A stretch of 64,000 bases of DNA from the NCBI RefSeq assembly GCF_008035925.1, contig NZ_CP036264.1, forward strand, positions 4,772,402 through 4,836,401, in the 5' to 3' direction. Below are positions 29,559-41,284 of the stretch, piece after piece. The position numbers were made by a program, and so were the translations under genes. Below the pieces are notes generated by a model. That model made no database searches and was not told the origin of the DNA. It worked only from the letters and a program-made list of their open reading frames with translations. Every line of letters begins with the position of its first letter. Position 1 is the stretch's first letter. This stretch comes from Stieleria maiorica. GTDB lineage: Bacteria > Planctomycetota > Planctomycetia > Pirellulales > Pirellulaceae.

Positions 29559-29855
29559 CTAGTTTCGATCGCGAACCCATGCCACGAAACGACCGATCTG
29601 TTCGTGTGCCAACAGCGTTTCGACCGTGTTGTGGTAGCGTCCCAGGTCTTTCTCCCGAGGCACGAAGCGATGAATCGAGCGGTGGCAATCGTGGCACACC
29701 GAGATCGTCTGTTGCATGCGGGCCCGAGAGAATCGCTTTTTGAACCATTTGTTGCGATGGCAACATCGTGGGATCAGGTGGTGTTCGGTCGTTCCACGTC
29801 TGGTCTGCCGACCACACAACTGACACCGATTCTGGGGATCGCAAGGGGCAGACAT
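29559..29855 (-). CDS. Small HNH-type zinc protein
   Basis: From ATG 29855 (MSAPCDPQNR) the product is 98 residues. Two zinc pairs are visible: CQLC at 11-14 and CHDC at 54-57, with the EHHLIPR segment that carries the HNH motif at about 24-30 and a following His in RSIHRF. This fits a compact HNH nuclease fold, often found in small bacterial proteins of unknown target. It lies between the MFS gene (8 bases upstream) and scpB (13 bases downstream), so all three are probably one transcript. Whether it cuts DNA is unknown. Confidence 0.82.
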   Translation of the reverse strand: MSAPCDPQNRCQLCGRQTRRGTTEHHLIPRCCHRNKWFKKRFSRARMQQTISVCHDCHRSIHRFVPREKDLGRYHNTVETLLAHEQIGRFVAWVRDRN

Positions 29856-29863
29856 TTCGATTG

Positions 29864-31234
29864 TTAAACAGTACTGTCGGGGCTGACGTCGTTCGGTTTG
29901 GCAGCGGACACCCCGTTGTCCTTGAACAGGAGCACGAAGACGCCCAACACGGCGAACGCAAAGATCGCGGGTTTGGCCCACAGCTGTTTCCACTCGATCG
30001 CTTTTAGTTCTTGATGCCGCAGTTCATTTTTTTCGGCGGTCAACTGTTCAATTCTCTCACTCGCTTCGTTGTTCGCGATCGCGGCATCGATGGCCTCCGT
30101 CTTTTCCACCACTTGCGCGTTGAGAGCTTTCGCTTCGTCGGGCGTGTGGGTCGCTTCGATCCGTCCGGCCAACTGAGCGCCGATCATCATTCCCAACCCC
30201 AAGGTCAACATGACCAATAGGCCCTGGGCTTGAGCACGAACATGCGGGGGTGCCTTTTGGTCGGTATAGATCTGACCGGTCACAAAGAAAAAGTCGTAGC
30301 AGATTCCGTGCAGGGTGACGCCCAAAATGATCATCCAGCGGATCTGATCGGGAGCCCCCAAGGAAAACAAGCCGTAACGGATCACCCACGCCGCCATTCC
30401 GATCGCGAGCATCCATTTGACGCCCAGGCGTTTGAAGAAAAACGGCATGACGAGCATAAAGAAGATCTCGGACATCTGTCCGTATGACATTGTCGTGCCG
30501 ATCGGCAGCTCGGCCAACTCGACCACGCGACTGGCGATTTGGTAATAAAACGCCAGCGGGATGCAAATCAGCATCGATGCCAAAATGAAGACCAAATAGG
30601 AGCGATCTTTCAGCAGCGACAAGGCGTCAAGCCCGAACAGTTCACGGACCGAAACCTTCTCCTCCGAGGCCGCCGGCGGTGTATCGGGCAATGCGAAACT
30701 GAACAGCCCGAGCAGGATCGCCGCTCCCCCGGCGATGTAGAACATTTGGACGCTGGTTTCCGACCCCGAAATCGTCAGCGTGATCCCGGCGGCGATCCAT
30801 CCGATCGTTCCCAACACCCGAATCCCGGGAAACTCCTTCTCCGGATCCGTCATGTTTTTCATCGCGATCGTATTGGTCAACGCCAACGTCGGGTAATACG
30901 TCAGCATGTAGCCGAGAAAAAATCCCCAGTTCAGCACCGACGGGGAGGGAGACTCGCCCCGCATCACCGTCGTCGCGGCGAACATGATCACCCCCCCGAG
31001 GATGTGCAGGACCGCCAAAACGCGTTGTGCCGAGAAGAAACGGTCGGCAATCAGCCCCACAAATAACGGTGTGATCAGTCCCGCGATCGGCCCGACAGAG
31101 TAGGTGTTGCCCAGATCCCCAGGTTGAAAACCGATCGTCCCCAAATAATTCGGAGCCGTCACGTACCAGGCGCCCCAAACGAAGAATTGCAGAAACATCA
31201 TGATGGACAACTGAATTCGAACGGTGGGATTCAT
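29864..31234 (-). CDS. MFS nucleoside:H+ symporter-family permease
   Basis: This is a 456-residue major facilitator of the nucleoside:proton symporter family (NupG/XapB-like). About 12 hydrophobic helices are visible. Supporting blocks are [20 protein letters not shown] at the first helix, [42 protein letters not shown] and [19 protein letters not shown] coiled stretch ([29 protein letters not shown]) lies before the last helix and is unusual for the family. It is the first gene of the operon with HNH and scpB and diverges from carB across 444 bases. The link between nucleoside uptake and condensin is unknown. Confidence 0.88.
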   Translation of the reverse strand: MNPTVRIQLSIMMFLQFFVWGAWYVTAPNYLGTIGFQPGDLGNTYSVGPIAGLITPLFVGLIADRFFSAQRVLAVLHILGGVIMFAATTVMRGESPSPSVLNWGFFLGYMLTYYPTLALTNTIAMKNMTDPEKEFPGIRVLGTIGWIAAGITLTISGSETSVQMFYIAGGAAILLGLFSFALPDTPPAASEEKVSVRELFGLDALSLLKDRSYLVFILASMLICIPLAFYYQIASRVVELAELPIGTTMSYGQMSEIFFMLVMPFFFKRLGVKWMLAIGMAAWVIRYGLFSLGAPDQIRWMIILGVTLHGICYDFFFVTGQIYTDQKAPPHVRAQAQGLLVMLTLGLGMMIGAQLAGRIEATHTPDEAKALNAQVVEKTEAIDAAIANNEASERIEQLTAEKNELRHQELKAIEWKQLWAKPAIFAFAVLGVFVLLFKDNGVSAAKPNDVSPDSTV

Positions 31235-31678
31235 TGAGGGCAGCCTGAACTGGAATGTCTGGGATGGGCGGTACGGCGTGAGGACGTGATGGCGATCACT
31301 CGGCCGGTCGACACCGACTTGAAAAGCGGAGCGAGCAAAATTGCGTGACCGAGTGCAGCGGGCAGATTCTAACGCAGAACTCGGTCTTTTGTTGCTCGCA
31401 CTCTCGACACGGGCGCAATCGCCCCCGGCCGCCCGGGATCATCGCAACAAGCGGCAAGGTCAACGACCGCATCGGGTAACCGAAGAAGTTTGATTGACGA
31501 GCATGAAAGACGGGGGCGACCGCAAGATCCCGCAAGATCACGAGCGTTGCGACAGATCGAGTTGCTCCGGGCGGATTTCAGACCGATTTTTCGCCGTCCC
31601 CGTCCTACGCAACCAGGTGGTTTATCTGATATCCTTCCGCAAATTTAGCATTCCCAACGTTCTTCCGCGGAAAACGAC
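31235..31678. promoter_or_regulatory. Divergent intergenic region upstream of carB and the MFS gene
   Basis: 444 bases between divergent genes; it should hold both promoters. I could not recognise a pyrimidine attenuator or a clear promoter motif. The short frame at 31296-31541 on the minus strand has no family resemblance. Confidence 0.5.
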
Positions 31679-34924
<3,246 letters not shown>

Positions 34925-34934
34925 ATCGATCGCG

Positions 34935-36422
34935 ATGTCTGATTCCCAATCGCCGAAAAAGTCCACCGGTAAACCGGACTACGATCCGTCGACGTTCCGA
35001 TTGCTGGTCGTCGACAACGAAGCGGCTCACGCCCGGGCGATGACGGAAAGCTTGGAAAAGGTCGGATACAAATGCACGGTCGCCACCAGCGGCCCCGAAG
35101 CGGCCACGTTGATCGAGCGTGACACGTTCGACATCATCATCACCGACATGGTGATGAACGATGTCGACGGGATGAAGTTGCTGAAGCTGGCCGGCCAGCG
35201 GTTGCCCGACGCCGAAGTGGTGATGGTGACCGGACACGCCACCGTCCCGATCGCCGTCGAAGCGATGCAGCAGGGCGCGTTCAATTTCCTGGAAAAACCG
35301 ATCACGCCGAGCCGCTTGCGAGCGATCGTCGAAAAAGCCGTCGGCGCGGTCAGTTTGCGACGCCAGAACACCGAACTGATGTCGCGATTGGACGAGCGGT
35401 TCGGATTCGAAGGCATCGTCTACACCAGCAAGAAGATGCAGCAGGTGATCGACCGCTTGCGGCGAATCGCCGCGACCGACGCCACCGTGCTGATCACCGG
35501 CGAAAACGGAACGGGCAAAGAGATCGTCGCCCAAGCCGTTCACCAGAACAGCCCGCGGCGAAACAAATCGATCGTCGCGATCAACACCGGCGCGATCGCC
35601 GAAAATCTGGTCGAAAGCGAACTGTTCGGTCACGTCAAAGGCGCCTTCACCGGCGCCGATGCCGACCGGGTCGGCGCGTTCGAATACGCTAACGGCGGCA
35701 CGCTGTTTTTGGACGAAGTCGGCGACATGCCGATGAGTACCCAGATCAAACTGCTGCGGGTGTTGGAAGAAAGCAAAATCACACGCGTCGGCGACAACAA
35801 GGCGATCAAGGTCAACGTTCGATTGATCTCGGCAACCAACCGGCCGTTGGAAACAATGATCGACGCCGGCACGTTTCGAAGCGACCTCTATTTTCGTTTG
35901 AAGGTCGTGACGGTCGAATTGCCGGCGCTGCGGGAACGCCGCGAAGACGTGATCCCGTTGATGGATCACTTTCGCAAAATGTTCTTGCGTCGCCACGACA
36001 AACCGGCGGCACACTTCACACCCGCGGTGACCAAACGTTTCTTTGCCTATGACTGGCCGGGGAACGTTCGCGAGCTACGGAACTTTGTCGAAATGATGGT
36101 CGTGCTCGACACCGACGGCAAACTGGATGTCGACGACCTGCCGCCGGAATTGGTCGACGATCAGGCGACCGATCACGGTGCGGAAGAGATGGAATTGCCC
36201 GCGATCAGTGCGGATGCCGAGTCGAGCCTGGTCGGCCAACCGCTGAGCGTGATCGAACGCTGGGCGATCGAAAAGACGTTGCAATTGACCAACGACAATC
36301 GCGAGGAAGCCGCCAAGATCCTTGGCATCGGTGCCCGAACGTTGTACCGCCGCTTGGATCAATACAAAAAAGAAAGCGACGAAGAGGACACCGCGAGCGA
36401 CGGTGACTCCGACGCTGATTAA
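34935..36422 (+). CDS. Sigma-54-dependent response regulator, NtrC type
   Basis: This is an enhancer-binding protein that switches on sigma-54 promoters after phosphorylation. The 495-residue protein has a receiver domain at about 22-136 with phosphorylated Asp71 (IIITDMVMND), an AAA+ domain with Walker A GENGTGKE at 189-196, the sigma-54 contact loop GAFTGA intact at 236-241 and Walker B TLFLDEVGDM, and a Fis-type helix-turn-helix at the end (REEAAKILGIGARTLYRRLDQY). The tail is acidic. It starts 10 bases after carB on the same strand, an odd pairing, and has no kinase next to it; the orphan kinase at 27-28.3 kb is a possible but unsupported partner. Confidence 0.94.
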   Translation: MSDSQSPKKSTGKPDYDPSTFRLLVVDNEAAHARAMTESLEKVGYKCTVATSGPEAATLIERDTFDIIITDMVMNDVDGMKLLKLAGQRLPDAEVVMVTGHATVPIAVEAMQQGAFNFLEKPITPSRLRAIVEKAVGAVSLRRQNTELMSRLDERFGFEGIVYTSKKMQQVIDRLRRIAATDATVLITGENGTGKEIVAQAVHQNSPRRNKSIVAINTGAIAENLVESELFGHVKGAFTGADADRVGAFEYANGGTLFLDEVGDMPMSTQIKLLRVLEESKITRVGDNKAIKVNVRLISATNRPLETMIDAGTFRSDLYFRLKVVTVELPALRERREDVIPLMDHFRKMFLRRHDKPAAHFTPAVTKRFFAYDWPGNVRELRNFVEMMVVLDTDGKLDVDDLPPELVDDQATDHGAEEMELPAISADAESSLVGQPLSVIERWAIEKTLQLTNDNREEAAKILGIGARTLYRRLDQYKKESDEEDTASDGDSDAD

Positions 36423-36445
36423 CCCAGCTCGTTCCGAGCGTCCCG

Positions 36446-36545
36446 CCCCAAACCAACTCGTTCCAAGGCTCCTGCCCAACCAACTCGTTCCAAGGCTCCT
36501 GCCCAAACAACGCGTTCCAAGGCTCCTGCCCAAACAACTCGTTCC
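36446..36545. repeat. 27-bp tandem repeat leading into the 134-bp array
   Basis: About four copies with 27-base spacing of a segment containing cgttccaaggctcctgccc, starting just after the regulator gene. They look like the truncated start of the 134-bp unit that follows, repeated on its own. Confidence 0.85.
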
Positions 36546-37209
36546 AAGGCTCCTGCCTTGGAACGCGATTCAATGGTGGCTCCGCCACGCCCCCGTCCGC
36601 CACAAGGCGGAGCCTCCGAGACCGTGTGTTCCCAGGCGGAGCCCGGGAACAAGGGTGATGCACCCAACCAACTCGTTCCAAGGCTCCTGCCTTGGAACGC
36701 GAGTCGCTGGTGGCTCCGCCACGATCCCGCCCGCCGCGAGGCGGAGCCTCCGAGACCGTGTGTTCCCAGGCGGAGCCCGGGAACAAGGGTGATGCACCCA
36801 ACCAACTCGTTCCAAGGCTCCTGCCTTGGAACGCGAGTCGCTGGTGGCTCCGCCACGATCCCGCCCGCCGCGAGGCGGAGCCTCCGAGACCGTGTGTTCC
36901 CAGGCGGAGCCCGGGAACAAGGGTGATGCACCCAACCAACTCGTTCCAAGGCTCCTGCCTTGGAACGCGAGTCGCTGGTGGCTCCGCCACGATCCCGCCC
37001 GCCGCGAGGCGGAGCCTCCGAGACCGTGTGTTCCCAGGCGGAGCCCGGGAACAAGGGTGATGCACCCCCGCAACTCGTTCCAAGGCTCCTGCCTTGGATC
37101 GCGAGTGAATGGTGGCTCCGCCACGATCCCGCCCGTCGCAAGGCGGAGCCTCCGAGACCGTGTGTTCCCAGGCGGGAGCCCGGGAACAAGGGTGACAACG
37201 GTGATGCAC
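36541..37209. repeat. 134-bp tandem repeat array, five units
   Basis: Units start at 36541, 36675, 36809, 36943 and 37077, exactly 134 bases apart; the middle ones are almost identical and the last is more diverged. Each unit is a string of short hairpins: gttccaagg/ccttggaac, ggtggctccgccac, a ggcggagcctcc block, and gttcccaggc/gcccgggaac. It lies between the convergent ends of the NtrC-type gene and fmt. 134 is not a multiple of 3 and the open frames across it are artefacts. The last hairpin recurs at 56464. Confidence 0.95.
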
Positions 37210-37217
37210 CCTCGCGG

Positions 37218-38171
37218 CTACTGAAACTGCGATCCTCGGGGCAGCTGGTAGCCGCGTTGAAATTCTTCGCCGCTCATTTCGCGTTTGCCGGCCGGACAGA
37301 GCGAGTCGATTCGCAAGGCACCGTCCCCAGTCGCGACCACCAACTGCTTGCCTCCGCAGATCTGTCCGGGCTGCAATCCCTCGATGTCCTCTTCGACTGC
37401 CGTCACCGAGAGGACCGTCAAACGCAGCGGTGGTTTGTTCTCACGGACCTGGATGGTCGTGAAGGCGACGGGCCAGGGTTGCATGCCGCGGACGTGACAA
37501 TCGATCTCACGCCGGTCGCGTCGCCAATCGATCTGTGCTTCCTTTTTGCTTAAACGCGGCGCCTTGGTGGCGAGCGCCGGGTCTTGGATTTCGCCCATCG
37601 CCGACTCGCCATCCCAACGTGACAGGGCGTCGATACACTCAAGCACCAGATCGACGCCCAACTGTGAGAGTCGCTGTTCGAGTTGCCCGGCGGTTTCGTC
37701 GTCGGAAATCGCGGTCCGGCGGGTCGCAAGAATGGGGCCGCCGTCCAGCTTCGGCGTCATGTGAATCACGCTGACCCCGGTTTCGGCGTCACCGCCAAGC
37801 AGGGCTCGCTGGACCGGTGCGGCACCGCGATAGGCGGGCAACAATGACCCGTGCAGGTTGATGCCACCCAGTTTTGCGGCGGCCAGCGCGTCGGGCTTGA
37901 GGATTTGGCCGTAGTCGCAAACGACCAACAGGTCAGCCTGCAGCGATTGGAGCTGTTTGATCGCATCAACCTCGTTGATGTTGACGGGATCCAGAATCGG
38001 CAAACCGTGCTCGGCGGCCCAGGTACGCACGGGCGCCGGTGGCGGGCCTTTGCGGCTTTTCACCGGTGGTTCGGGTTTGGTGACGACCGACACCAGAGTC
38101 TGGTCGGATTGCCGGATGGCTTCAAACGAGGGAACGGCAAACGGGCCGGTTCCCATGGTGATGATACGCAA
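37218..38171 (-). CDS. fmt: Methionyl-tRNA formyltransferase
   Basis: Fmt formylates initiator Met-tRNA using 10-formyl-tetrahydrofolate, so that translation starts with formyl-methionine. The 317-residue product starts with TTG at 38171 (MRIITMGTGPFAVPS). The N-terminal domain has the formyl-transfer site NLHGSLLPAYRGAAPV (catalytic Asn, His) and the conserved Asp in TPKLDGGPIL; the C-terminal domain follows from about residue 205. It is downstream of def, the deformylase, on the same strand with a 255-base gap that holds a small palindrome. The two enzymes work on the same formyl group, at start and end of its life. Confidence 0.96.
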   Translation of the reverse strand: MRIITMGTGPFAVPSFEAIRQSDQTLVSVVTKPEPPVKSRKGPPPAPVRTWAAEHGLPILDPVNINEVDAIKQLQSLQADLLVVCDYGQILKPDALAAAKLGGINLHGSLLPAYRGAAPVQRALLGGDAETGVSVIHMTPKLDGGPILATRRTAISDDETAGQLEQRLSQLGVDLVLECIDALSRWDGESAMGEIQDPALATKAPRLSKKEAQIDWRRDRREIDCHVRGMQPWPVAFTTIQVRENKPPLRLTVLSVTAVEEDIEGLQPGQICGGKQLVVATGDGALRIDSLCPAGKREMSGEEFQRGYQLPRGSQFQ

Positions 38172-38426
38172 GGTGATGCTCTCTGTTTAAAACCTGGGTG
38201 CGGTTGATCGCGACGAATACTTGACATCAATTCCGATCGACACGCGCAACGCAGAAAACTCACTCGCGTGCGGCGTATTGATTTACCGGCCCGCGGCGCG
38301 AGCCAGGGTCAAGGCGGCTCCACTCGCGAGTGCTTCGCGCCTCGTACTGTCCTGTTCTTTCATGGAAAACGATTAAATCAACCGGCCGTTACGCGTCGTG
38401 CTGGTCGTTGTGGATCGAATCGGGAT
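38172..38426. repeat. Intergenic stretch with a TTGATTTA palindrome related to the 226-bp repeat
   Basis: Arms ttgattta (about 38279) and taaatcaa (about 38374) face each other and are each followed by ccggcc-type sequence, as at the ends of the palindrome in the 226-bp unit. The centre differs. It separates def from fmt. Confidence 0.6.
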
Positions 38427-39011
38427 TCAGCAATACTTCTGCGTCCACTCCGCCAATCGCGCGATCAACTCTTGATCGGAAGGCACCGACCCGGTCGCCT
38501 GTTTGGAACGAAAATCGGTTTCCAGTTCGTCGATCCCGGCCTCCAATTCCTGGGTCGCGTGATCACTCATTCGGTCAAAAAACAGGGTCCCGTCCAGGTG
38601 GTCGATTTCGTGCAGAAAGATTCGGGCCAAGAAACCTTCCAACGTCGTTTCGATTTGGTTCCCCTTGATATCGAACGCGCTGATGCGGATCGATTTGGGG
38701 CGGACGACGTCTCCGGTCAGCCCCGGCAAACTGAGACAGCCTTCTTCGCCGACCTCATTGCCCTTGGGACGGCTGACCTCGGGGTTCAGAATCACGAATT
38801 CTTCGCCGCTGCCTTTTTCGCCGCTAGGATTGGCGACAAACATCCTCAGCGGCAGATCGACCTGGTTGGCGGCCAACCCGACGCCCTTGGCCTGGTACAT
38901 CAGTTCCAGCATTTCGTCGGCGATTTTCCGAAGTTCCGCGTCGACGCGTTTGATCGGCTTGCTGACATAGCGAAGCGTGGGGTGGGGGTAGTAAATGATT
39001 TCCAAAGACAT
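38427..39011 (-). CDS. def: Peptide deformylase
   Basis: Def removes the formyl group from the first Met of new proteins. From ATG 39011 (MSLEIIYYPHPTLR) the product is 194 residues, normal for the family. The three motifs are intact: GVGLAANQ at 43-50, EEGCLSLPG with metal ligand Cys92, and FLHEIDHLDG with His134, catalytic Glu135 and His138. The frame is open further upstream to 39224, but that part has no family character. It is transcribed toward fmt. Confidence 0.97.
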   Translation of the reverse strand: MSLEIIYYPHPTLRYVSKPIKRVDAELRKIADEMLELMYQAKGVGLAANQVDLPLRMFVANPSGEKGSGEEFVILNPEVSRPKGNEVGEEGCLSLPGLTGDVVRPKSIRISAFDIKGNQIETTLEGFLARIFLHEIDHLDGTLFFDRMSDHATQELEAGIDELETDFRSKQATGSVPSDQELIARLAEWTQKYC

Positions 39012-39401
39012 GACAAGCCGAAAACAACGCAATGAGATGGATCGAACGGACGGGCAACGTCCTAGCCCTACAGGATGACCGATCGGACGTGATTTGTCAT
39101 TCCGGCTAGCACCACAATGCGCGCCATCGAGGCGGATTTCACCTCCCCCCTCTCGACAGTTCGTGTTCGGTCGACAAGGATCCTGTACCGGAGGATGCCG
39201 CAGAACCAGCCGTAGCAGCGGCACTTTGACGTAGCTACGCTCGCCAGAGCGTGGAAAGCGACGGGATCCACCTTCTGGCGAAGGTAGCTACGCTCGGGTC
39301 AGCATGCCCGACGTTTTGTGCACAACAACGTTGCATTGTCCGGATTGCGTCACTCCTGCAACTCTTTTCGATCCCCCCCACGTCGATCACTGTCTTTGCC
39401 C
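39012..39401. other. Divergent intergenic region between def and mch
   Basis: 390 bases that should hold the def and mch promoters. They also hold the third GTAGCTAC palindromic element at 39231-39292. No gene seen; an in-frame upstream extension of mch to 39318 exists but lacks family character. Confidence 0.6.
39231..39292. repeat. GTAGCTAC palindromic element, copy 3
   Basis: Same order as copy 1: gtagctacgctcgccagagc, then a spacer of about 20 bases, then ttctggcgaaggtagctac. Here it lies between divergent genes, so it is unlikely to be just a terminator. Confidence 0.9.
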
Positions 39402-40358
39402 ATGGATCACTCGCCGAACCGAGCCGCCGCCGAACTCTGGTCCAGCCTGCCAGCCGACCCACAAGCGCGAGTTCAGGGTCACTTGATCGCCGATGCGAAT
39501 GTGTTGGATTTCGGCGTCGAGACCCCGGGATCGATTCGGGCCGGCTTGTTGCTGGCTCGAGCCTGCATGGGCGGATTGGGGCGAGTATCGATCGTTCCGT
39601 GTGACGCCGCTCGATACGCCGTCGCCAATACCGTGTTTGTTGAAACGGATTTCCCGCGGCTGGGCTGTCTGGGATGCCAGTACGCCGGTTGGCCCGTCCA
39701 ATCCGACGACTACTTCGCGATGGGCAGCGGTCCGATGCGATTGCTGCGTGGCAAGGAAGCGATGCTGATTGAGCAAGGACTTTCGGACAGTCGCACCGAT
39801 GCGGCTTGCGGCGTCTTGGAATCCGACAAATTGCCGACGGCATCAGCGATCGAATCGATTGCGTCTGACTGCGGGGTGCCGGCAAAATCGGTAACCGTTG
39901 CCGTCGCCCCGAGCACGTCGATCGCTGGATCGATTCAGATTGTTGCCCGCAGCGTCGAAACCGCAATGCACAAACTGGACGACTTGAAATTCGACGTCCG
40001 CAGTGTGGTTTCTGCGACCGGGTCGGCTCCCTTGCCGCCGCCGGCCAAATCTGGCGACACGATTGGCGGGATCGGCCGAACCAACGACGCGATGCTGTAC
40101 GGCGCGAACGTTTCGTTGTGGGTGGATTGTCCCGATGACGCGATCGAATCGATCTTGGACAAGATCCCCAGCTCGGCGTCGCCGGATCATGGCCGACCCT
40201 TTCGAACGATCTTCGCCGATTACAACCACGACTTTTATGCCGTGGACCCGTCGCTCTTCAGCCCCGCGGTGGTGACGCTGCACAATCTCCGCTCGGGACG
40301 AACCTTCACCGCCGGTCGCATCGTCACGGAGATCTTGCGCGAGTCGTTCGGCACATGA
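39402..40358 (+). CDS. mch: Methenyltetrahydromethanopterin cyclohydrolase
   Basis: Mch interconverts methenyl- and formyl-tetrahydromethanopterin in the archaeal-type C1 pathway that planctomycetes and methylotrophic proteobacteria also have, usually for formaldehyde oxidation or detoxification. From ATG 39402 (MDHSPNRAAAELW) the product is 318 residues, as usual. Family blocks seen are DFGVETPGSIRAGLLLARACMGG, GPMRLLRGKE, VAPSTSIAGSIQIVARSVETAMHKL and IGGIGRTNDAMLYG. Its stop overlaps the next gene as ATGA. The other H4MPT genes (fae, fhc, mtd) are not in the window. Confidence 0.93.
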   Translation: MDHSPNRAAAELWSSLPADPQARVQGHLIADANVLDFGVETPGSIRAGLLLARACMGGLGRVSIVPCDAARYAVANTVFVETDFPRLGCLGCQYAGWPVQSDDYFAMGSGPMRLLRGKEAMLIEQGLSDSRTDAACGVLESDKLPTASAIESIASDCGVPAKSVTVAVAPSTSIAGSIQIVARSVETAMHKLDDLKFDVRSVVSATGSAPLPPPAKSGDTIGGIGRTNDAMLYGANVSLWVDCPDDAIESILDKIPSSASPDHGRPFRTIFADYNHDFYAVDPSLFSPAVVTLHNLRSGRTFTAGRIVTEILRESFGT

Positions 40359-41284
40359 CCGCGGTGTCCCTCGCCCGACGCCGGCTGCTGATGCTGGGAC
40401 CGGATAGCGGGTGGCATGCCGACCAACTGCGCGGCGCGGCGCGGCGGCGAGGCCATCAATTGGACATCGCGTCGTATGAATCGATGGCGGCCGGCGTCGC
40501 GAGTCCCGGATCACCGCTGTCGCTTCGCTGTGACGCGGGCCGCTTGCTCGATTATGACGCGATCCTGACACGGACGATGCCGGGCGGTTCGATGGAGAAG
40601 ATCACGTTCCGCTTGGCGATGCTGCACGCGATTGCCGATCAACTGATCCCACACCGGACGGCGATCGTCAATCCGCCGCGGGCGCTGGAATGGTCGATCG
40701 ACAAATTTGCCAGTTTGGCAAAGCTGGTCGCCGCCGGTTACCCGACGCCGCCGACACGTTTCGTACAATCGCGTCGCGAGGCCATGCAGGCGTTCGAGGA
40801 ACTCGGCGGTGACTGTGTGGTCAAGCCGATATTCGGCGGGGAAGGGCGCGGCGTGATGCGGATCCGCGACGCCCAACTCGCCTGGTACAGTTTCTCCACG
40901 CTGGAACAATTAGACGCCGTGCTGCAAATCCAGACGTTCATTTCTCCCGGCGGCCGCGACACGCGGTTGTTGGTCGTGGGCCGGCGGGTTTACGGCGTGC
41001 GGCGTTCCAACGAGCGATCGTTCCGTTCCAATGTTTCTGCAGGCGCCAATTGCCAACGTTTCGAAGTCGATGCGACGCTGGAAGCAACGGCTCGGCAAAT
41101 CACCCAACGGTTCGGTCTGGTGTTCGCCTCGGTTGATTTGATCGACAATGACCACGGCCCCCCGTTGTTCCTTGAGGTCAATGCGATTCCGGGTTGGAAA
41201 GGCGCGCAGAGTGTGATCGACCGGTCGATCGCCGATTCCGTCATCGAGGCGTTGGAGGCCGAATCCGAGAGGTTGACATCATGA
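40355..41284 (+). CDS. RimK-like ATP-grasp ligase linked to the H4MPT pathway
   Basis: This is an ATP-grasp protein of 309 residues; such enzymes ligate an amino acid or other amine to a carboxylate. The ATP-grasp features are visible: DKFASLAKLVAAGYPTPPT at the linker, CVVKPIFGGEGRGVMRI as the ATP-binding lysine and glycine loop, and LFLEVNAIPGWKGAQ as the metal-binding Glu/Asn loop. It overlaps mch by ATGA. ATP-grasp proteins of this kind occur in the H4MPT gene clusters of methylotrophs (OrfY-type), and the archaeal MptN adds glutamate to the cofactor, so a role in finishing the tetrahydromethanopterin side chain is a reasonable inference but not proven. Confidence 0.85.
   Translation: MTAVSLARRRLLMLGPDSGWHADQLRGAARRRGHQLDIASYESMAAGVASPGSPLSLRCDAGRLLDYDAILTRTMPGGSMEKITFRLAMLHAIADQLIPHRTAIVNPPRALEWSIDKFASLAKLVAAGYPTPPTRFVQSRREAMQAFEELGGDCVVKPIFGGEGRGVMRIRDAQLAWYSFSTLEQLDAVLQIQTFISPGGRDTRLLVVGRRVYGVRRSNERSFRSNVSAGANCQRFEVDATLEATARQITQRFGLVFASVDLIDNDHGPPLFLEVNAIPGWKGAQSVIDRSIADSVIEALEAESERLTS

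Noticed and set aside
36205..37209. Several long frames on both strands across the 134-bp repeat array
   Set aside because: The unit length is not a multiple of 3 and the frames simply read repeat sequence; no ribosome-binding site or family signal.
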